From NCBI RefSeq assembly GCF_028776105.2, contig NZ_CP145606.1, positions 124,001 to 188,000 on the forward strand: a stretch of 64,000 bases of DNA, given 5' to 3'. A model generated the notes under the pieces. The model did no database searches. It was not told the DNA's origin and worked only from the letters and a program-made list of their open reading frames with translations. Every line of letters begins with the position of its first letter. The first letter of the stretch is position 1. Below are positions 1 to 9,911 of the stretch, one piece after another. The position numbers and the translations under genes were made by a program. Source of the DNA: Neisseria leonii. Lineage in GTDB: Bacteria > Pseudomonadota > Gammaproteobacteria > Burkholderiales > Neisseriaceae.

Positions 1-797
1 ATGGTATGAAATAAATCCAATGAATCTCCATAGCCTAGGTTTTGTAGTGCTTTTTCTAGTTCGTAGAGAGCAAAATGGTAAACGCAGTCAATTTCTCCGG
101 TTCCCAGTGCAATGGAAGCAATTCGATTCGGCGTAGGCTCGCCAGTAACGACCACAACGTGCGGTAAACGACCTTTTCGATTACGAACAAGATTGAGTCC
201 CTCAGAACGGGCATTCTGTGCACGGTCGCTTCGGATTGTCCATTTGCAGGAAATGCTTGCATGAAGCAATGGTAAATGATTTGATTTTCTTAAACTTGAA
301 AGAGTCGAAATGAATTCATTTACAAGAAATTCGTTTTGATTGATTTTAGAATCCTCAATTAAATCTCTAGTTACGATAATGTCTGGTGTAATGGTGTAAT
401 CGCTGCCTAAAGCCGCTGCTAATTCGGGGTCATTTTCAGCGGCTCTAGCCAAGGCGACTAAATGAGCGTATTGCTGATAGTTGGCAATTTCTAAACGGTT
501 ACGGGAACCGATCTGTTTAACATTCCAGTCACCCGGGCGGATATGTTGAAGTTTGGAAAAAGCAATTTTGATAAATTGGCTGCAAATGGATTCAAAAGCA
601 TTGCCGGAAGTTTGTCCGGCCGCACGGTCTGTAATAATTTGTGCTTCTAGTTGTTCAGCAATTTTTTTGGCTATATTGCAGCTTCGTGCGTTGTTACCGT
701 CTGCATTGCTGACTATTCCTTTGGAATTGGTTGTAAGAATACTATTGAGTAAATTTTGATGAAAAATTTTTCTTTCCAGCATAAAAATAGGATTCAT
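1..797 (-). CDS. Type II restriction endonuclease, NgoMIV family (3' end off the window)
   Basis: Reading the minus strand from ATG at 797 gives 265 open codons up to the window edge. The product matches what I recall of NgoMIV (about 286 residues), which cuts GCCGGC, so roughly 20 C-terminal residues are missing. Visible catalytic residues are Asp139 in TPDIIVTR and Ser183/Lys185 in SISCKW, followed by the recognition stretch RSDR at 189-192. The start ATG overlaps the TGA of the upstream methyltransferase as ATGA, which implies translational coupling. The gene is AT-rich compared with the rest of the window and holds no DUS, consistent with acquisition by transfer. Family assignment is from remembered sequence, not a search. 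Confidence 0.85.
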   Translation of the reverse strand, partial: MNPIFMLERKIFHQNLLNSILTTNSKGIVSNADGNNARSCNIAKKIAEQLEAQIITDRAAGQTSGNAFESICSQFIKIAFSKLQHIRPGDWNVKQIGSRNRLEIANYQQYAHLVALARAAENDPELAAALGSDYTITPDIIVTRDLIEDSKINQNEFLVNEFISTLSSLRKSNHLPLLHASISCKWTIRSDRAQNARSEGLNLVRNRKGRLPHVVVVTGEPTPNRIASIALGTGEIDCVYHFALYELEKALQNLGYGDSLDLFHT

Positions 798-1738
798 TCA
801 TTGTTTTCCTTATTTAGTGCTTTAATAATTTGGCGACCAACAGCTTCTGCGACAGGAGGGGGGAAAGCATTACCGATTTGCCTATAAGCAGGTGTTTTTT
901 TTCCAACAAAAATCCATTCATCAGGAAAACCTTGAATGCGTGCAGTCATTCTTGCTGTCAGGCGTGGCATACCGATAAAATCTTCTGGCGGAGCCTCGTC
1001 CCATAAGCCTGAACCATCAACACACAATTCTTTCCATGCGCGTTTAGAGCGTGTTGGTCCTAGGTCGGCACCGCCATGTTTTTTGGAACCACCTACTAAT
1101 GTGGGTGCAACCTGATTGGCTTTTAAATGCCATTCATTGGCATTTTTCCAGCCTCTTTCTTGCATTAAATCAAGTAATAGTTCACCAACTGTTATGGGTG
1201 CAACAAGATTTGTTTCAGGCCAAGTGAAATAATTGGCATACTCAGGTAATAGAGCAACAAAAATGACACGAGGCCGAAGCTGAGATACGCCAAAATCAGC
1301 TGCATAAAGCAGTTTCCATTGCCCAATGTAACCCAATTGTGCGAATTGTTGAGTAATGTGGTTACGGTATTCCTCAAATTTTGGATCAAGTAAACCGCGT
1401 ACATTTTCAAGCATAATTGCTTTAGGGTGGGTTTCTTTTGTTAGACGGATGGCCTCTGGAAATAAGTCGCGCTCATCATTTGCACCTAATTGTTTGCCTG
1501 CTTTCGAAAATGGAGGACATGGCACACCGCCAGCCAGTAAATCAATATCTCGGTATGGACTGCCATCGAATTGGCGGACATCGGCCTGAATAACATTCCA
1601 GTGTGGTCGGTTTGCCTTTAACGTGGCGCAAGCAGGAGATTCAATTTCTACTAAAGCTTTGTGTTCAAAGCCAGCTTTTTCCAGGCCTAAGGCTTGTCCG
1701 CCAGCTCCTGCGCAAATTTCTAATGATGTAAATTTCAT
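794..1738 (-). CDS. DNA (cytosine-5-)-methyltransferase, M.NgoMIV-like
   Basis: A 314-residue C5 cytosine methyltransferase. The AdoMet-binding motif EICAGAGGQALGLE lies at residues 7-20, the catalytic Pro-Cys motif PCPPFS at 73-78 (nucleophile Cys74), and the ENVRG motif near 115. The C-terminal RIQGFPDEW and RQIGNAFPPPVA segments are the usual motifs IX-X. It should protect the sites cut by the endonuclease that follows with a 4-base overlap, presumably GCCGGC by homology. Low GC and lack of DUS inside the gene contrast with all following genes. The upstream side is bounded by a DUS hairpin that also serves as the trpE terminator. Confidence 0.92.
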   Translation of the reverse strand: MKFTSLEICAGAGGQALGLEKAGFEHKALVEIESPACATLKANRPHWNVIQADVRQFDGSPYRDIDLLAGGVPCPPFSKAGKQLGANDERDLFPEAIRLTKETHPKAIMLENVRGLLDPKFEEYRNHITQQFAQLGYIGQWKLLYAADFGVSQLRPRVIFVALLPEYANYFTWPETNLVAPITVGELLLDLMQERGWKNANEWHLKANQVAPTLVGGSKKHGGADLGPTRSKRAWKELCVDGSGLWDEAPPEDFIGMPRLTARMTARIQGFPDEWIFVGKKTPAYRQIGNAFPPPVAEAVGRQIIKALNKENNE

Positions 1739-1769
1739 AGAACAAATTTTACTTTTATTATTTAGATAT

Positions 1770-1802
1770 TTCAGACGGCCTTTTTCAAAAAGGCCGTCTG
1801 AA
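1770..1802. terminator. Inverted DUS pair, trpE terminator
   Basis: TTCAGACGGCCT at 1770-1781 and AGGCCGTCTGAA at 1791-1802 form a 12-bp stem just after the trpE stop and before the methyltransferase start. It also marks the border between AT-rich and GC-rich DNA. Confidence 0.8.
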
Positions 1803-1806
1803 AATC

Positions 1807-3282
1807 CTATTTATCCAACCCGTCCTGCACCATTTGCGCCGCGCGCAGGACGGCGCGGGCTTTGTTTTGTGTTTCCTGCCATTCGGCTTCGGGGTCGGAG
1901 TCGGCTACCACACCTGCGCCGCTTTGGACATACAGTGTGCCGTCTTTGATGACGGCGGTGCGGATGGCGATGGCCAAGTCCATATCGTTGTTGAATCCCC
2001 AAACGCCGACCGCGCCGCCGTAGATGCCGCGTTTGCAGGGTTCGACTTCTTCGATGATTTCCATGGCACGCACTTTGGGTGCGCCGGAGAGGGTGCCGGC
2101 GGGGAAAGTGGCGGCTAGAATATCCATGTTGGATATGCCGTTTTTCAGACGGCCTTCGACATGGGAAACGATGTGCATGACATGGGAATATTTTTCGATG
2201 ACCATTTTGTCGGTGACTTTGACTTGGCCGGTTTGGCTGATGCGGCCGATGTCGTTCCGCCCCAAGTCGATGAGCATCACGTGTTCGGCGATTTCTTTGG
2301 CATCGGCGAGCAGGTCTTGTTCGTTGGCGGTATCTTCGGCCGGTGTTTTACCGCGCAGGCGGGTGCCGGCGATGGGGCGGACGATGACGTTGTCCTGTTC
2401 GCGGCGCACCAGAATTTCGGGAGAGGATCCGACGATGTGGAAGTCGCCGAAGTCGTAATAAAACAGATACGGCGAAGGGTTGAGCGTGCGCAGGGCGCGG
2501 TAGAGTGCGAGCGGGCTGTCGCGGTAGGGCAGGCTCATGCGCTGGCTCGCCACGACCTGCATACAGTCGCCGGCGAAGATGTAGTCTTTGATTTTTGCCA
2601 CGCAGGATCGGAAGGCCTGTTCGCCGAATCCGCTGACGGCTTCGGTGCGGCTGCTGCCCAATGACAGCGGAATGGCGCAGTTTTGGCGCAGGCGGGTGCG
2701 TAAGTCTTCCAAACGCGCCCGTGCCGTTTCGTAGCTGTCGGGGTTTTCGGTGTCGGCATAGACAATCAGGTAAATTTTGCCGGACAGATTATCGACAACG
2801 GCCAATTCCTGCGAGAACATCAGCAGAATATCGGGGGTGTCCGGGCTGTTGTCTTTGGGCGGGTTTTTCAGGCGGTGGGCGAAATGCTCGAAGTGGCAGA
2901 TGGTTTCGTAGCCGAAATAGCCGACCAGGCCGCCGGTAAAGCGCGGCAGGCCGGGAATGTCGGGGGTTTTGAAACGTTGGTGGAATGCTTCGATAAAAGG
3001 CAGCGGGTTGCCGTCGAACTGTTCGGCGATTTCGCCGTTCCGGTACACATCAACGTGGCGGCCGCATACTTTGAGATAGGTGGAGCAGGGCAGGCCGATA
3101 AAGGAGTAGCGTCCGAAACGCTCGCCGCCGACCACCGATTCGAGCAGGTAGCTGAACGGCCGGTTGGCCAGTTTGAGATAGAGCGAGAGCGGGGTATCCA
3201 AATCGGCCAGCAGTTCCTGTACCAGCGGAATGCGGTTGTAGCCGGCGGCGGCTTGGGACAAATATTCTTGTTTGCTGATCAT
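1807..3282 (-). CDS. trpE: Anthranilate synthase component I
   Basis: Converts chorismate plus glutamine-derived ammonia to anthranilate, the first step of tryptophan synthesis, together with TrpG (17227-17811). The 491-residue product carries the N-terminal LLES motif at 46-49 that binds tryptophan for feedback inhibition. The chorismate-binding domain has PIAGTRLRG at 303-311 and [11 protein letters not shown] at 334-344. The frame is open upstream to 3498, but the ATG at 3282 gives the conserved start MISKQEY and lies 37 bases after a good -10. Only a short leader separates promoter and gene, leaving no room for a leader-peptide attenuator. It is unlinked from the other trp genes. Confidence 0.96.
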   Translation of the reverse strand: MISKQEYLSQAAAGYNRIPLVQELLADLDTPLSLYLKLANRPFSYLLESVVGGERFGRYSFIGLPCSTYLKVCGRHVDVYRNGEIAEQFDGNPLPFIEAFHQRFKTPDIPGLPRFTGGLVGYFGYETICHFEHFAHRLKNPPKDNSPDTPDILLMFSQELAVVDNLSGKIYLIVYADTENPDSYETARARLEDLRTRLRQNCAIPLSLGSSRTEAVSGFGEQAFRSCVAKIKDYIFAGDCMQVVASQRMSLPYRDSPLALYRALRTLNPSPYLFYYDFGDFHIVGSSPEILVRREQDNVIVRPIAGTRLRGKTPAEDTANEQDLLADAKEIAEHVMLIDLGRNDIGRISQTGQVKVTDKMVIEKYSHVMHIVSHVEGRLKNGISNMDILAATFPAGTLSGAPKVRAMEIIEEVEPCKRGIYGGAVGVWGFNNDMDLAIAIRTAVIKDGTLYVQSGAGVVADSDPEAEWQETQNKARAVLRAAQMVQDGLDK

Positions 3283-3318
3283 GTCTCGGACGGTGTTCGA
3301 TAGGGAAAAATGCCGATC

Positions 3319-3324
3319 AGTATA
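3319..3324 (-). promoter_or_regulatory. trpE extended -10 (TGCTATACT)
   Basis: On the minus strand TATACT is preceded by TGC, an extended -10. No good -35 is visible at 16-18 bp. Predicted 5' leader is about 30 bases. Confidence 0.5.
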
Positions 3325-3341
3325 GCATTTTTCTGCCCGAA

Positions 3342-3382
3342 AGGCCGTCTGGAAAACCGGCAGGGCGGATTTCAGACGGCCT
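3342..3382 (-). terminator. Imperfect DUS pair, recA terminator
   Basis: TTCAGACGGCCT at 3371-3382 pairs with a one-mismatch copy AGGCCGTCTGGA at 3342-3353, just beyond the recA stop. Confidence 0.7.
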
Positions 3383-3394
3383 TTGGGACGGGGC

Positions 3395-4486
3395 TTATTC
3401 TTCGGGTGCTTCGCCGTCGGTATCGTCGATGATACCTTCGGTAATCTGCATGTTGGTACCGGCTGCCGCGCGGATTTTGGCATCGATTTCGGCGGCAACC
3501 TCGGGATTTTCTTTCAGCCAGATACGTACGTTGTCTTTGCCCTGTCCGATTTTGGCACCGTTGTAGCTGTACCATGCGCCGGATTTTTCGACGATGCCGT
3601 ATTTCACGCCCCAGTCCACCAGTTCGCCTTCCCAGCTGATGCCTTCGCCGTAGAGAATGTCGAAATCGGCTTGACGGAAAGGGGGGGCGACTTTGTTTTT
3701 GATGACTTTGACTTTGGTTTCATTGCCGAGAATGTCGTCGCCTTTTTTGATTTGGCCGCCACGGCGGATATCGAGGCGCACGGAAGCATAGAATTTGAGT
3801 GCGTTGCCGCCGGTGGTGGTTTCGGGGTTGCCGAACATCACGCCGATTTTCATGCGGATTTGGTTGATAAACACCACCAGAGTGTTGGTTTTTTTGATGT
3901 GGCCGGTAAGTTTGCGCAGGGCCTGGCTCATCAGGCGGGCATGCAGGCCGACATGGCTGTCGCCCATTTCGCCTTCGATTTCGGCTTTGGGCACCAGCGC
4001 CGCCACAGAATCGACCACCACCATATCCAAGCCGCCGCTGCGCACCAGCGTGTCGCAGATTTCCAGAGCCTGCTCGCCGGTGTCCGGCTGTGAAAGGTAG
4101 AGTTCTTCGACTTTCACGCCGAGTTTGCGCGCATAAACGGGATCAAATGCGTGTTCGGCATCGATAAAGGCGCAGACGCCGCCGCTTTTCTGGCATTGGG
4201 CGATGGATTCCAGGCACAGGGTGGTTTTACCCGAAGATTCGGGGCCGAAGATTTCGACGATGCGGCCGCGCGGCAGACCGCCTACACCGAGTGCCAGATC
4301 CAGGCCGATGGAGCCGGTGGAGAATACTTCCAGATTTTCTTCCTGCTGGCTGCCGTCCATTTTCATGATGGAGCCTTTGCCGAAGTTTTTTTCAATCGCG
4401 GCCAAGGCCGCGGCCAAGGCTTTGTTTTTTTCTTCGGCCGTGCCGGGGAGGGTGAAGGTGTTTTTGTTTTTTTTGTCGTCAGCCAT
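3395..4486 (-). CDS. recA: Recombinase RecA
   Basis: ATP-dependent strand-exchange protein for homologous recombination, essential for transformation in Neisseria. Walker A GPESSGKT is at 81-88. The conserved core ([36 protein letters not shown]) is intact, and the C-terminus is acidic. At 363 residues it is longer than the roughly 348 of the pathogenic species. The extra part is N-terminal: about 16 additional residues rich in Lys, Asn and Thr before [13 protein letters not shown]. It is monocistronic with a DUS-type terminator. I saw no SOS box, in line with the lack of LexA in Neisseria. Confidence 0.98.
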   Translation of the reverse strand: MADDKKNKNTFTLPGTAEEKNKALAAALAAIEKNFGKGSIMKMDGSQQEENLEVFSTGSIGLDLALGVGGLPRGRIVEIFGPESSGKTTLCLESIAQCQKSGGVCAFIDAEHAFDPVYARKLGVKVEELYLSQPDTGEQALEICDTLVRSGGLDMVVVDSVAALVPKAEIEGEMGDSHVGLHARLMSQALRKLTGHIKKTNTLVVFINQIRMKIGVMFGNPETTTGGNALKFYASVRLDIRRGGQIKKGDDILGNETKVKVIKNKVAPPFRQADFDILYGEGISWEGELVDWGVKYGIVEKSGAWYSYNGAKIGQGKDNVRIWLKENPEVAAEIDAKIRAAAGTNMQITEGIIDDTDGEAPEE

Positions 4487-4521
4487 GATGCGTCTCGCCT
4501 GCTGTGTGAATGAATGGGTGG

Positions 4522-4549
4522 ATTATCGCACAAGCTAAGAAAAAGTAAA
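4522..4549 (-). promoter_or_regulatory. Candidate recA promoter
   Basis: Minus strand: TTTACT (4549-4544), 16 bp, GATAAT (4527-4522) preceded by TGC. It starts about 36 bases before the recA ATG. Confidence 0.45.
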
Positions 4550-4605
4550 GTTTAAAATAAGATTTTTCTAAGTTTAGTGCGCTTTTTTACGATTTTGTTG
4601 CAAGG

Positions 4606-4649
4606 AGGCCGTCTGAAAAGCGGTGTCATGCGTTTTCAGACGGCATTTT

Positions 4650-4651
<2 letters not shown>
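4606..4651. terminator. Inverted DUS pair after serS
   Basis: AGGCCGTCTGAA at 4606-4617 and TTCAGACGGCAT at 4635-4646, followed by a T run on the plus strand. It lies immediately past the serS stop. Confidence 0.75.
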
Positions 4652-5978
<1,327 letters not shown>

Positions 5979-6010
5979 CTAAACCATTTCGTCTTTATCC
6001 GAAACGGAAA

Positions 6011-6052
6011 AGGCCGTCTGAAAACGGCATTCTGCCTGTTTTCAGACGGCCT
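6011..6052 (-). terminator. Inverted DUS pair after the anion transporter gene
   Basis: AGGCCGTCTGAA at 6011-6022 and TTCAGACGGCCT at 6041-6052, 12 bases past the stop of the minus-strand transporter gene. Confidence 0.75.
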
Positions 6053-6064
6053 GGCGGGTGGGGT

Positions 6065-7479
6065 TTACATCAGGAAAACATAGGCCCAGAGGGCAACCAG
6101 AAGAATACTCAAAATATTGAGCAGCATACCCACGCGCATCATGTCGCGCTGTTTGACCAGCCCTGTACCGAACACAATGGCGTTGGGCGGGGTGGCAACC
6201 GGCAGCATAAAGGCACACGAAGCACCGATGCCGATAATCATCACCAGTACTTCTTTGGGCAGCCCCATTTGTGCGGCCACGCTGGCGAATACCGGTACCA
6301 GCAGCGCGGCGGAGGCGGTATTGCTGGTAAATTCGGTCAGGAAAATGATAAAGGCGGCCACGGCAAGCACGATCAGCAGCGGCGGCGTGGCAGCGAGTAC
6401 CGCAGCCATTTCCTGACCCAGTGCGGCGGCGGCACCCGATTTGAGCAGAAGGTTGCTTAAAGCGATACCGCCGCCGAAGAGCATCAGTACGCCCCAGTCA
6501 GTATTGCGTGCCACTTCGCGCCAGCGCACTACGCCGAACACTACCACGGCTACGGCGGCGCACAGGGCGACAAAGGCATCGGGGCTGCCGATATTGAATT
6601 TTTCTTTCAATGTACTGCCCATAATCCACGCGGCGGCGGTGATGATGAAAATGATTAGGGTCAGTACGCGGTGCAGTGTCCAAGGAATATTTTCCGCCTG
6701 GATGGAAACACGCTGCGAGAAATTGGGACGCAGCAGCACATACAGCGAAAACACCATGAGCGGCAGCAGCAGGAGCATCATCGGCAGGCCGTATTTCATC
6801 CAGCCGGCAAAGTCCAGCTCCAAGGCTTTGGCGGCAATCGCATTGGGCGGCGAACCGACGATGGTGCCGAGACCGCCGATGCTGGCGCAGTAGGCGATGC
6901 CCAGCAGGACGAAGACGAAGGTGTTGCGGTCTTTTTCTTTATCCAAATGGCTCATCATACCCATGGCCAGCGGCAGCATCATGGCGGCGGTGGCGGTATT
7001 GCTGATCCACATCGATAAAAATGCGGTGGCGACAAACAGGAGCAGAACGGCCACCAGCGTATTGCCGCCGGAGAGCGAAATCAGCCAGACGGCGATTTTG
7101 CGGTCGAGGCTTTGGATATGCAGCGCGGTGGCCAGCGCGAAGCCGCCGAAGAATACATAAATAATCGGGTCGGCGAAGCTGGCCAGTGCCTGTTTGGTAC
7201 CCATTTCCGGCACTTGGAACGCCACGGCCAGAATCGGTACCATCAGGGCGGTAATGGTAATGTGTACCGCTTCGGTAAACCACATAATCGCGACAAAGCC
7301 CAAAATGGCCAGGCCGACATTGACATTGTGTTCGTAAGGCAGAATGTAATAGAGCGCAAAGCCGACCAGGGCGGCAATGACGGCGATCAGCAGGCCGCGG
7401 AAGTCCGTTACCGGCGGCTGAGCGCTGAGCAGCTCGACATTGCCGGGCTGTTGCGGGGGGGGGGGGGGGTAATATTCAT
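6065..7479 (-). CDS. DASS/SLC13-family anion:sodium symporter, phase-variable, OFF as written
   Basis: Inner-membrane dicarboxylate/sulfate-type transporter with about 11-12 hydrophobic segments. Conserved SNTATAAMMLP and FTSNTASAALLVP repeats are the family's paired anion/Na+ binding SNT motifs. The uninterrupted frame (412 residues from 7303) lacks the first 60 residues. The true start is ATG at 7479, with GGGAG at 7495-7491 nine to thirteen bases ahead. Its first codons run into 15 C (15 G on plus, 7455-7469). With 15 the frame hits TAA after about two dozen codons; 13 or 16 would restore a protein of about 470 residues, the usual family length. A homopolymer sequencing error is the alternative explanation. 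Confidence 0.85.
7455..7469. repeat. Poly-G tract of 15, phase-variation switch
   Basis: Fifteen consecutive G on plus lie within codons 4-9 of the anion transporter gene. Slippage by one base switches the reading frame. It is by far the longest homopolymer in the window. Confidence 0.88.
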
Positions 7480-7648
7480 GGAAACAGGTTCTCCCAATGT
7501 CAGGTTTCTGTTAATGACAAGCATAAGAAAGCGCGGTTGTGTACCGTTACCTAACCGCTCTTAACGAAACATAGGGGAAATTTAATTTTTAGGCAAGCAG
7601 TTTGTGTGTGAAAAGCAGGGGGGGAGGCACACGGTACGGCGTGTTTCT

Positions 7649-7657
7649 TGCTATCAT
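7649..7657 (+). promoter_or_regulatory. gshB extended -10 (TGCTATCAT)
   Basis: TATCAT at 7652-7657 preceded by TGC, about 29 bases before the gshB ATG. There is no clear -35. The divergent transporter gene starts at 7479. Confidence 0.4.
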
Positions 7658-7685
7658 ATGCGCCTGTTTTCAGAAGGCGGACAAA

Positions 7686-8633
7686 ATGGATATTTTATTT
7701 ATTGCCGACCCGATGGCCGGTTTCAAAACCTACAAAGATACGACGTTTGCCATGATGCGCGAAGCGGCGCGGCGCGGCTGGCGGCTGTTCCATACGCTTT
7801 CGGGCCAATTGTCGGTGGCGGGCGGCACGGTGTACGCGCAGGCGGCGCCGTTTGCCTTTCTCGGCGGACAGGCCGACGGCGGCGCATGGTTTCGCGCCGA
7901 AGCACCCGTGCCGCGCGCGTTGAATGGATTCGATGCGGTGGTGATGCGCACCGACCCGCCGTTCGATATGCAGTATCTGTATGCCACCCAGCTGTTGACG
8001 CTGGCGGAAGGTCAGGGCGCGAAGGTGTTCAACAGCGGGCAGGCGATGCGCGATTTCAACGAAAAACTGGCGATTTTGCAGTTTGCCGATTTCATTGCGC
8101 CGACCACGGTAACCACCCGTGCCTCTGATGTGCGCGCCTTTTTGGCCGAACACGGCGACATTATCGTCAAACCGCTGGACGGTATGGGCGGCATGGGCAT
8201 TTTCCGCCTGCGCCGCGACGACCCGAATACCGGCAGCATTCTGGAAACCCTGATGCAGCTGGATACGCGCACCATTATGGCGCAGCGGTATCTGCCCGAA
8301 ATCGTGCACGGTGACAAACGCGTGCTGGTGATCGGCGGGCAGGTGGTGCCGTATGCGCTGGCGCGGATTCCGCAGCAGGGCGAAACGCGCGGCAATCTGG
8401 CGGCGGGCGGGCGCGGCGTGGCGCAGGAGTTGTCGCCGCGCGACCGCGAAATCGCCGAATCGCTGGCACCCGGGCTGATGCGGCGCGGGATTCTGTTGGC
8501 GGGTTTGGACATTATCGGCGACTGCCTGACCGAAGTGAACGTAACCAGCCCCACCGGTTTTCAGGAAATTGCCGGACAGAAAGGCTTCGATACGGCAGCC
8601 TGCTTTATCGATGCGTTGGAAAAACAGTTATAG
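7686..8633 (+). CDS. gshB: Glutathione synthetase
   Basis: Adds glycine to gamma-glutamylcysteine using ATP. The 315-residue product has the N-terminal GshB domain (MDILFIADPMAGFKTYKDTT) and an ATP-grasp domain with IVKPLDGMGGMGIF near 165 and the metal/substrate loop EVNVTSPTGFQE near the end. The ATG at 7686 gives the conserved start; the frame is open further upstream without matching the family. The TAG stop overlaps the first bases of a DUS (8632-8643). Confidence 0.96.
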   Translation: MDILFIADPMAGFKTYKDTTFAMMREAARRGWRLFHTLSGQLSVAGGTVYAQAAPFAFLGGQADGGAWFRAEAPVPRALNGFDAVVMRTDPPFDMQYLYATQLLTLAEGQGAKVFNSGQAMRDFNEKLAILQFADFIAPTTVTTRASDVRAFLAEHGDIIVKPLDGMGGMGIFRLRRDDPNTGSILETLMQLDTRTIMAQRYLPEIVHGDKRVLVIGGQVVPYALARIPQQGETRGNLAAGGRGVAQELSPRDREIAESLAPGLMRRGILLAGLDIIGDCLTEVNVTSPTGFQEIAGQKGFDTAACFIDALEKQL

Positions 8634-8672
8634 GCCGTCTGAAAACGGGCTGCCGATTGGAATATTGAATGT

Positions 8673-9062
8673 ATGAATAAAAGAAGTTACGCGCAGAGAA
8701 TGAAAGGCAAAACCGGCCTGCGCCGCATCATTCGCGCACTGCATTATTCGTGGGACGGGTTTCAGACGGCCTGTAAAGAACAGGGCTTCCGCCAACTGTT
8801 GTGGATACACGGCACGCTGTTACTGCTGCTGGTGCTGCTGCCGTTCGGCATACCGACCAAGATGGTGCTGCTGGCGGTATCGTTTGTTTCGCTGATTATC
8901 GAGTTGCTGAATACGGCGGTGGAGGCAGCAGTCGATCATACGTCCACCGCGCGCCATCCGCTGGCCAAACAGGCCAAAGACCTCGGGTCGGCCGCACAGA
9001 TTTTGAGCCTGGTGATGCTGGTGGTGCTGTGGCTGATGGCTTTGTGGCGCGAATACGGCTGA
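8673..9062 (+). CDS. dgkA: Diacylglycerol kinase (prokaryotic, integral membrane)
   Basis: Phosphorylates diacylglycerol to phosphatidate in the inner membrane, recycling lipid released during envelope synthesis. At 129 residues it is of normal length. It has three transmembrane helices (about 42-60, 66-84, 106-124) and the family signature ELLNTAVEAAVD at 73-84, whose Glu and Asn bind Mg-ATP. A DUS inside the gene encodes part of the N-terminal surface helix (FQTAC). Confidence 0.96.
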   Translation: MNKRSYAQRMKGKTGLRRIIRALHYSWDGFQTACKEQGFRQLLWIHGTLLLLLVLLPFGIPTKMVLLAVSFVSLIIELLNTAVEAAVDHTSTARHPLAKQAKDLGSAAQILSLVMLVVLWLMALWREYG

Positions 9063-9102
9063 TGCGGGTTTGGGTTGGATCAAATTCCGCAGGTAAAAAC
9101 CT

Positions 9103-9129
9103 TTGCAGCCGGAGCACAAGTGCTAAAAT
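9103..9129 (+). promoter_or_regulatory. Promoter of the copper chaperone gene
   Basis: TTGCAG at 9103-9108, 15 bp, TAAAAT at 9124-9129 preceded by TGC (extended -10). A strong AGGAGGGGG ribosome site follows at 9163-9171. Confidence 0.55.
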
Positions 9130-9174
9130 GGCACGGACAAACGAATTTTTTGACAACCCGACAGGAGGGGGAAA

Positions 9175-9648
9175 ATGAAAAAAACAGGGCTTGCGCTGCT
9201 TTTGGCGGCAGTCTGCCAAGGCGTATTTGCCGCCGGTATCGAGGCAGACGATGTCTGGGCGCGTGCCACCGTTCAGGGCATGAGTATGGGCGGTGTGTTT
9301 ATGAAGTTGGAAAACGACAGCGGGCGCGACGATGTTCTGCTGGGCGGCAGCACACCGCTGGCCGAGCGGGTGGAGGTGCACAACCATGTCAATGACAACG
9401 GTGTGATGCGTATGCGCCGCGTGGAAGGCGGCCTGCCGCTGAAAAACGGTGCCGGGGCGGTATTGAAGCCGGGCAGTTACCACATCATGCTGATGGGATT
9501 GAAACAGCCGCTGGATGCGGGGCAGAAGTTTCCGCTGACGCTGGAATTTCAAACTGCACAGCCTAAAACCGTAACCGTAACCGTGAAAGCCAATCATGAG
9601 GGTATGCCCGCCGGCCATCAGGGCGGCCATCAGGCAGGCAAGCATTGA
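9175..9648 (+). CDS. Periplasmic copper chaperone, PCu(A)C family
   Basis: A 157-residue exported protein. The signal peptide is residues 1-20 (MKKTGLALLL...GVFA/AG). The PCu(A)C domain has the Cu(I) ligands in the form HNH...MRMRR...HIM: His near 74-76, Met near 82-84, His101 and Met103. The C-terminus is His-rich (GHQGGHQAGKH), an extra metal-binding tail seen in some members. The family delivers copper to cytochrome oxidase or, in Neisseria, to the nitrite reductase AniA (the gonococcal homologue is called AccA). It stands alone with its own promoter and terminator. Confidence 0.9.
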   Translation: MKKTGLALLLAAVCQGVFAAGIEADDVWARATVQGMSMGGVFMKLENDSGRDDVLLGGSTPLAERVEVHNHVNDNGVMRMRRVEGGLPLKNGAGAVLKPGSYHIMLMGLKQPLDAGQKFPLTLEFQTAQPKTVTVTVKANHEGMPAGHQGGHQAGKH

Positions 9649-9667
9649 CCGGCATGGGAAACAGAAC

Positions 9668-9690
9668 AACCGCCTTTGGGCGGTTTTTTT
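9668..9690 (+). terminator. Intrinsic terminator of the copper chaperone gene
   Basis: CCGCC-TTTG-GGCGG stem followed by seven T, 20 bases past the stop. Confidence 0.88.
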
Positions 9691-9714
9691 GCATGGAGGC
9701 CGTCTGAAAAGATT

Positions 9715-9791
9715 GTAGGCCGGATATTTGTATCCGACAGCTTGCGGGCAGGGAAGTATGAAAAATAGTCGGATACGGGTATCCGACCTAC
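9715..9791. repeat. REPIN-like element, copy A
   Basis: Two palindromic units face each other: GTAGGCCGGATATTTGTATCC at the left, and GGATACGGGTATCCGACCTAC at the right. The ends GTAGGnCGGAT and ATCCGACCTAC are inverted copies. The same layout recurs at 46283-46390. The 77-bp length and paired inverted palindromes fit a REPIN (paired REP sequences). Confidence 0.7.
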
Positions 9792-9795
9792 TCTT

Positions 9796-9854
9796 CTACT
9801 TGTATCCGACAGCGTTGAGGAAGTATGAAAATTGTCGGATGACCGGTATCCGGC
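9796..9854. repeat. Degenerate second copy of the REPIN-like unit
   Basis: TACTTGTATCCGACAGC...GAAGTATGAAAA...GTCGGATGACCGGTATCCGGCC repeats 9732-9787 with several changes and a shortened middle. It lies directly after copy A. Confidence 0.6.
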
Positions 9855-9911
9855 CGATGGTTCAGATGCGAAAAACCGCCGGTTTGGCCGGCGGTTCGGG
9901 CAGCAGCGGGA

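Noticed and set aside
3283..3498. N-terminal extension of TrpE by 72 residues
   Set aside because: It would run through the promoter, a DUS and the end of recA; the family start is MISKQEY at 3282.
3680..3687. Run of seven G in recA as a phase-variable tract
   Set aside because: Seven is short for slippage, it encodes conserved residues (APPF), and the frame is intact. Switching RecA is unlikely.
4487..4649. LexA/SOS box upstream of recA
   Set aside because: No CTGT-N8-ACAG-like palindrome found, and Neisseria lack LexA.
7618..7624. Run of seven G upstream of gshB as a promoter-strength switch
   Set aside because: Short, and not placed between recognisable -35 and -10 elements.
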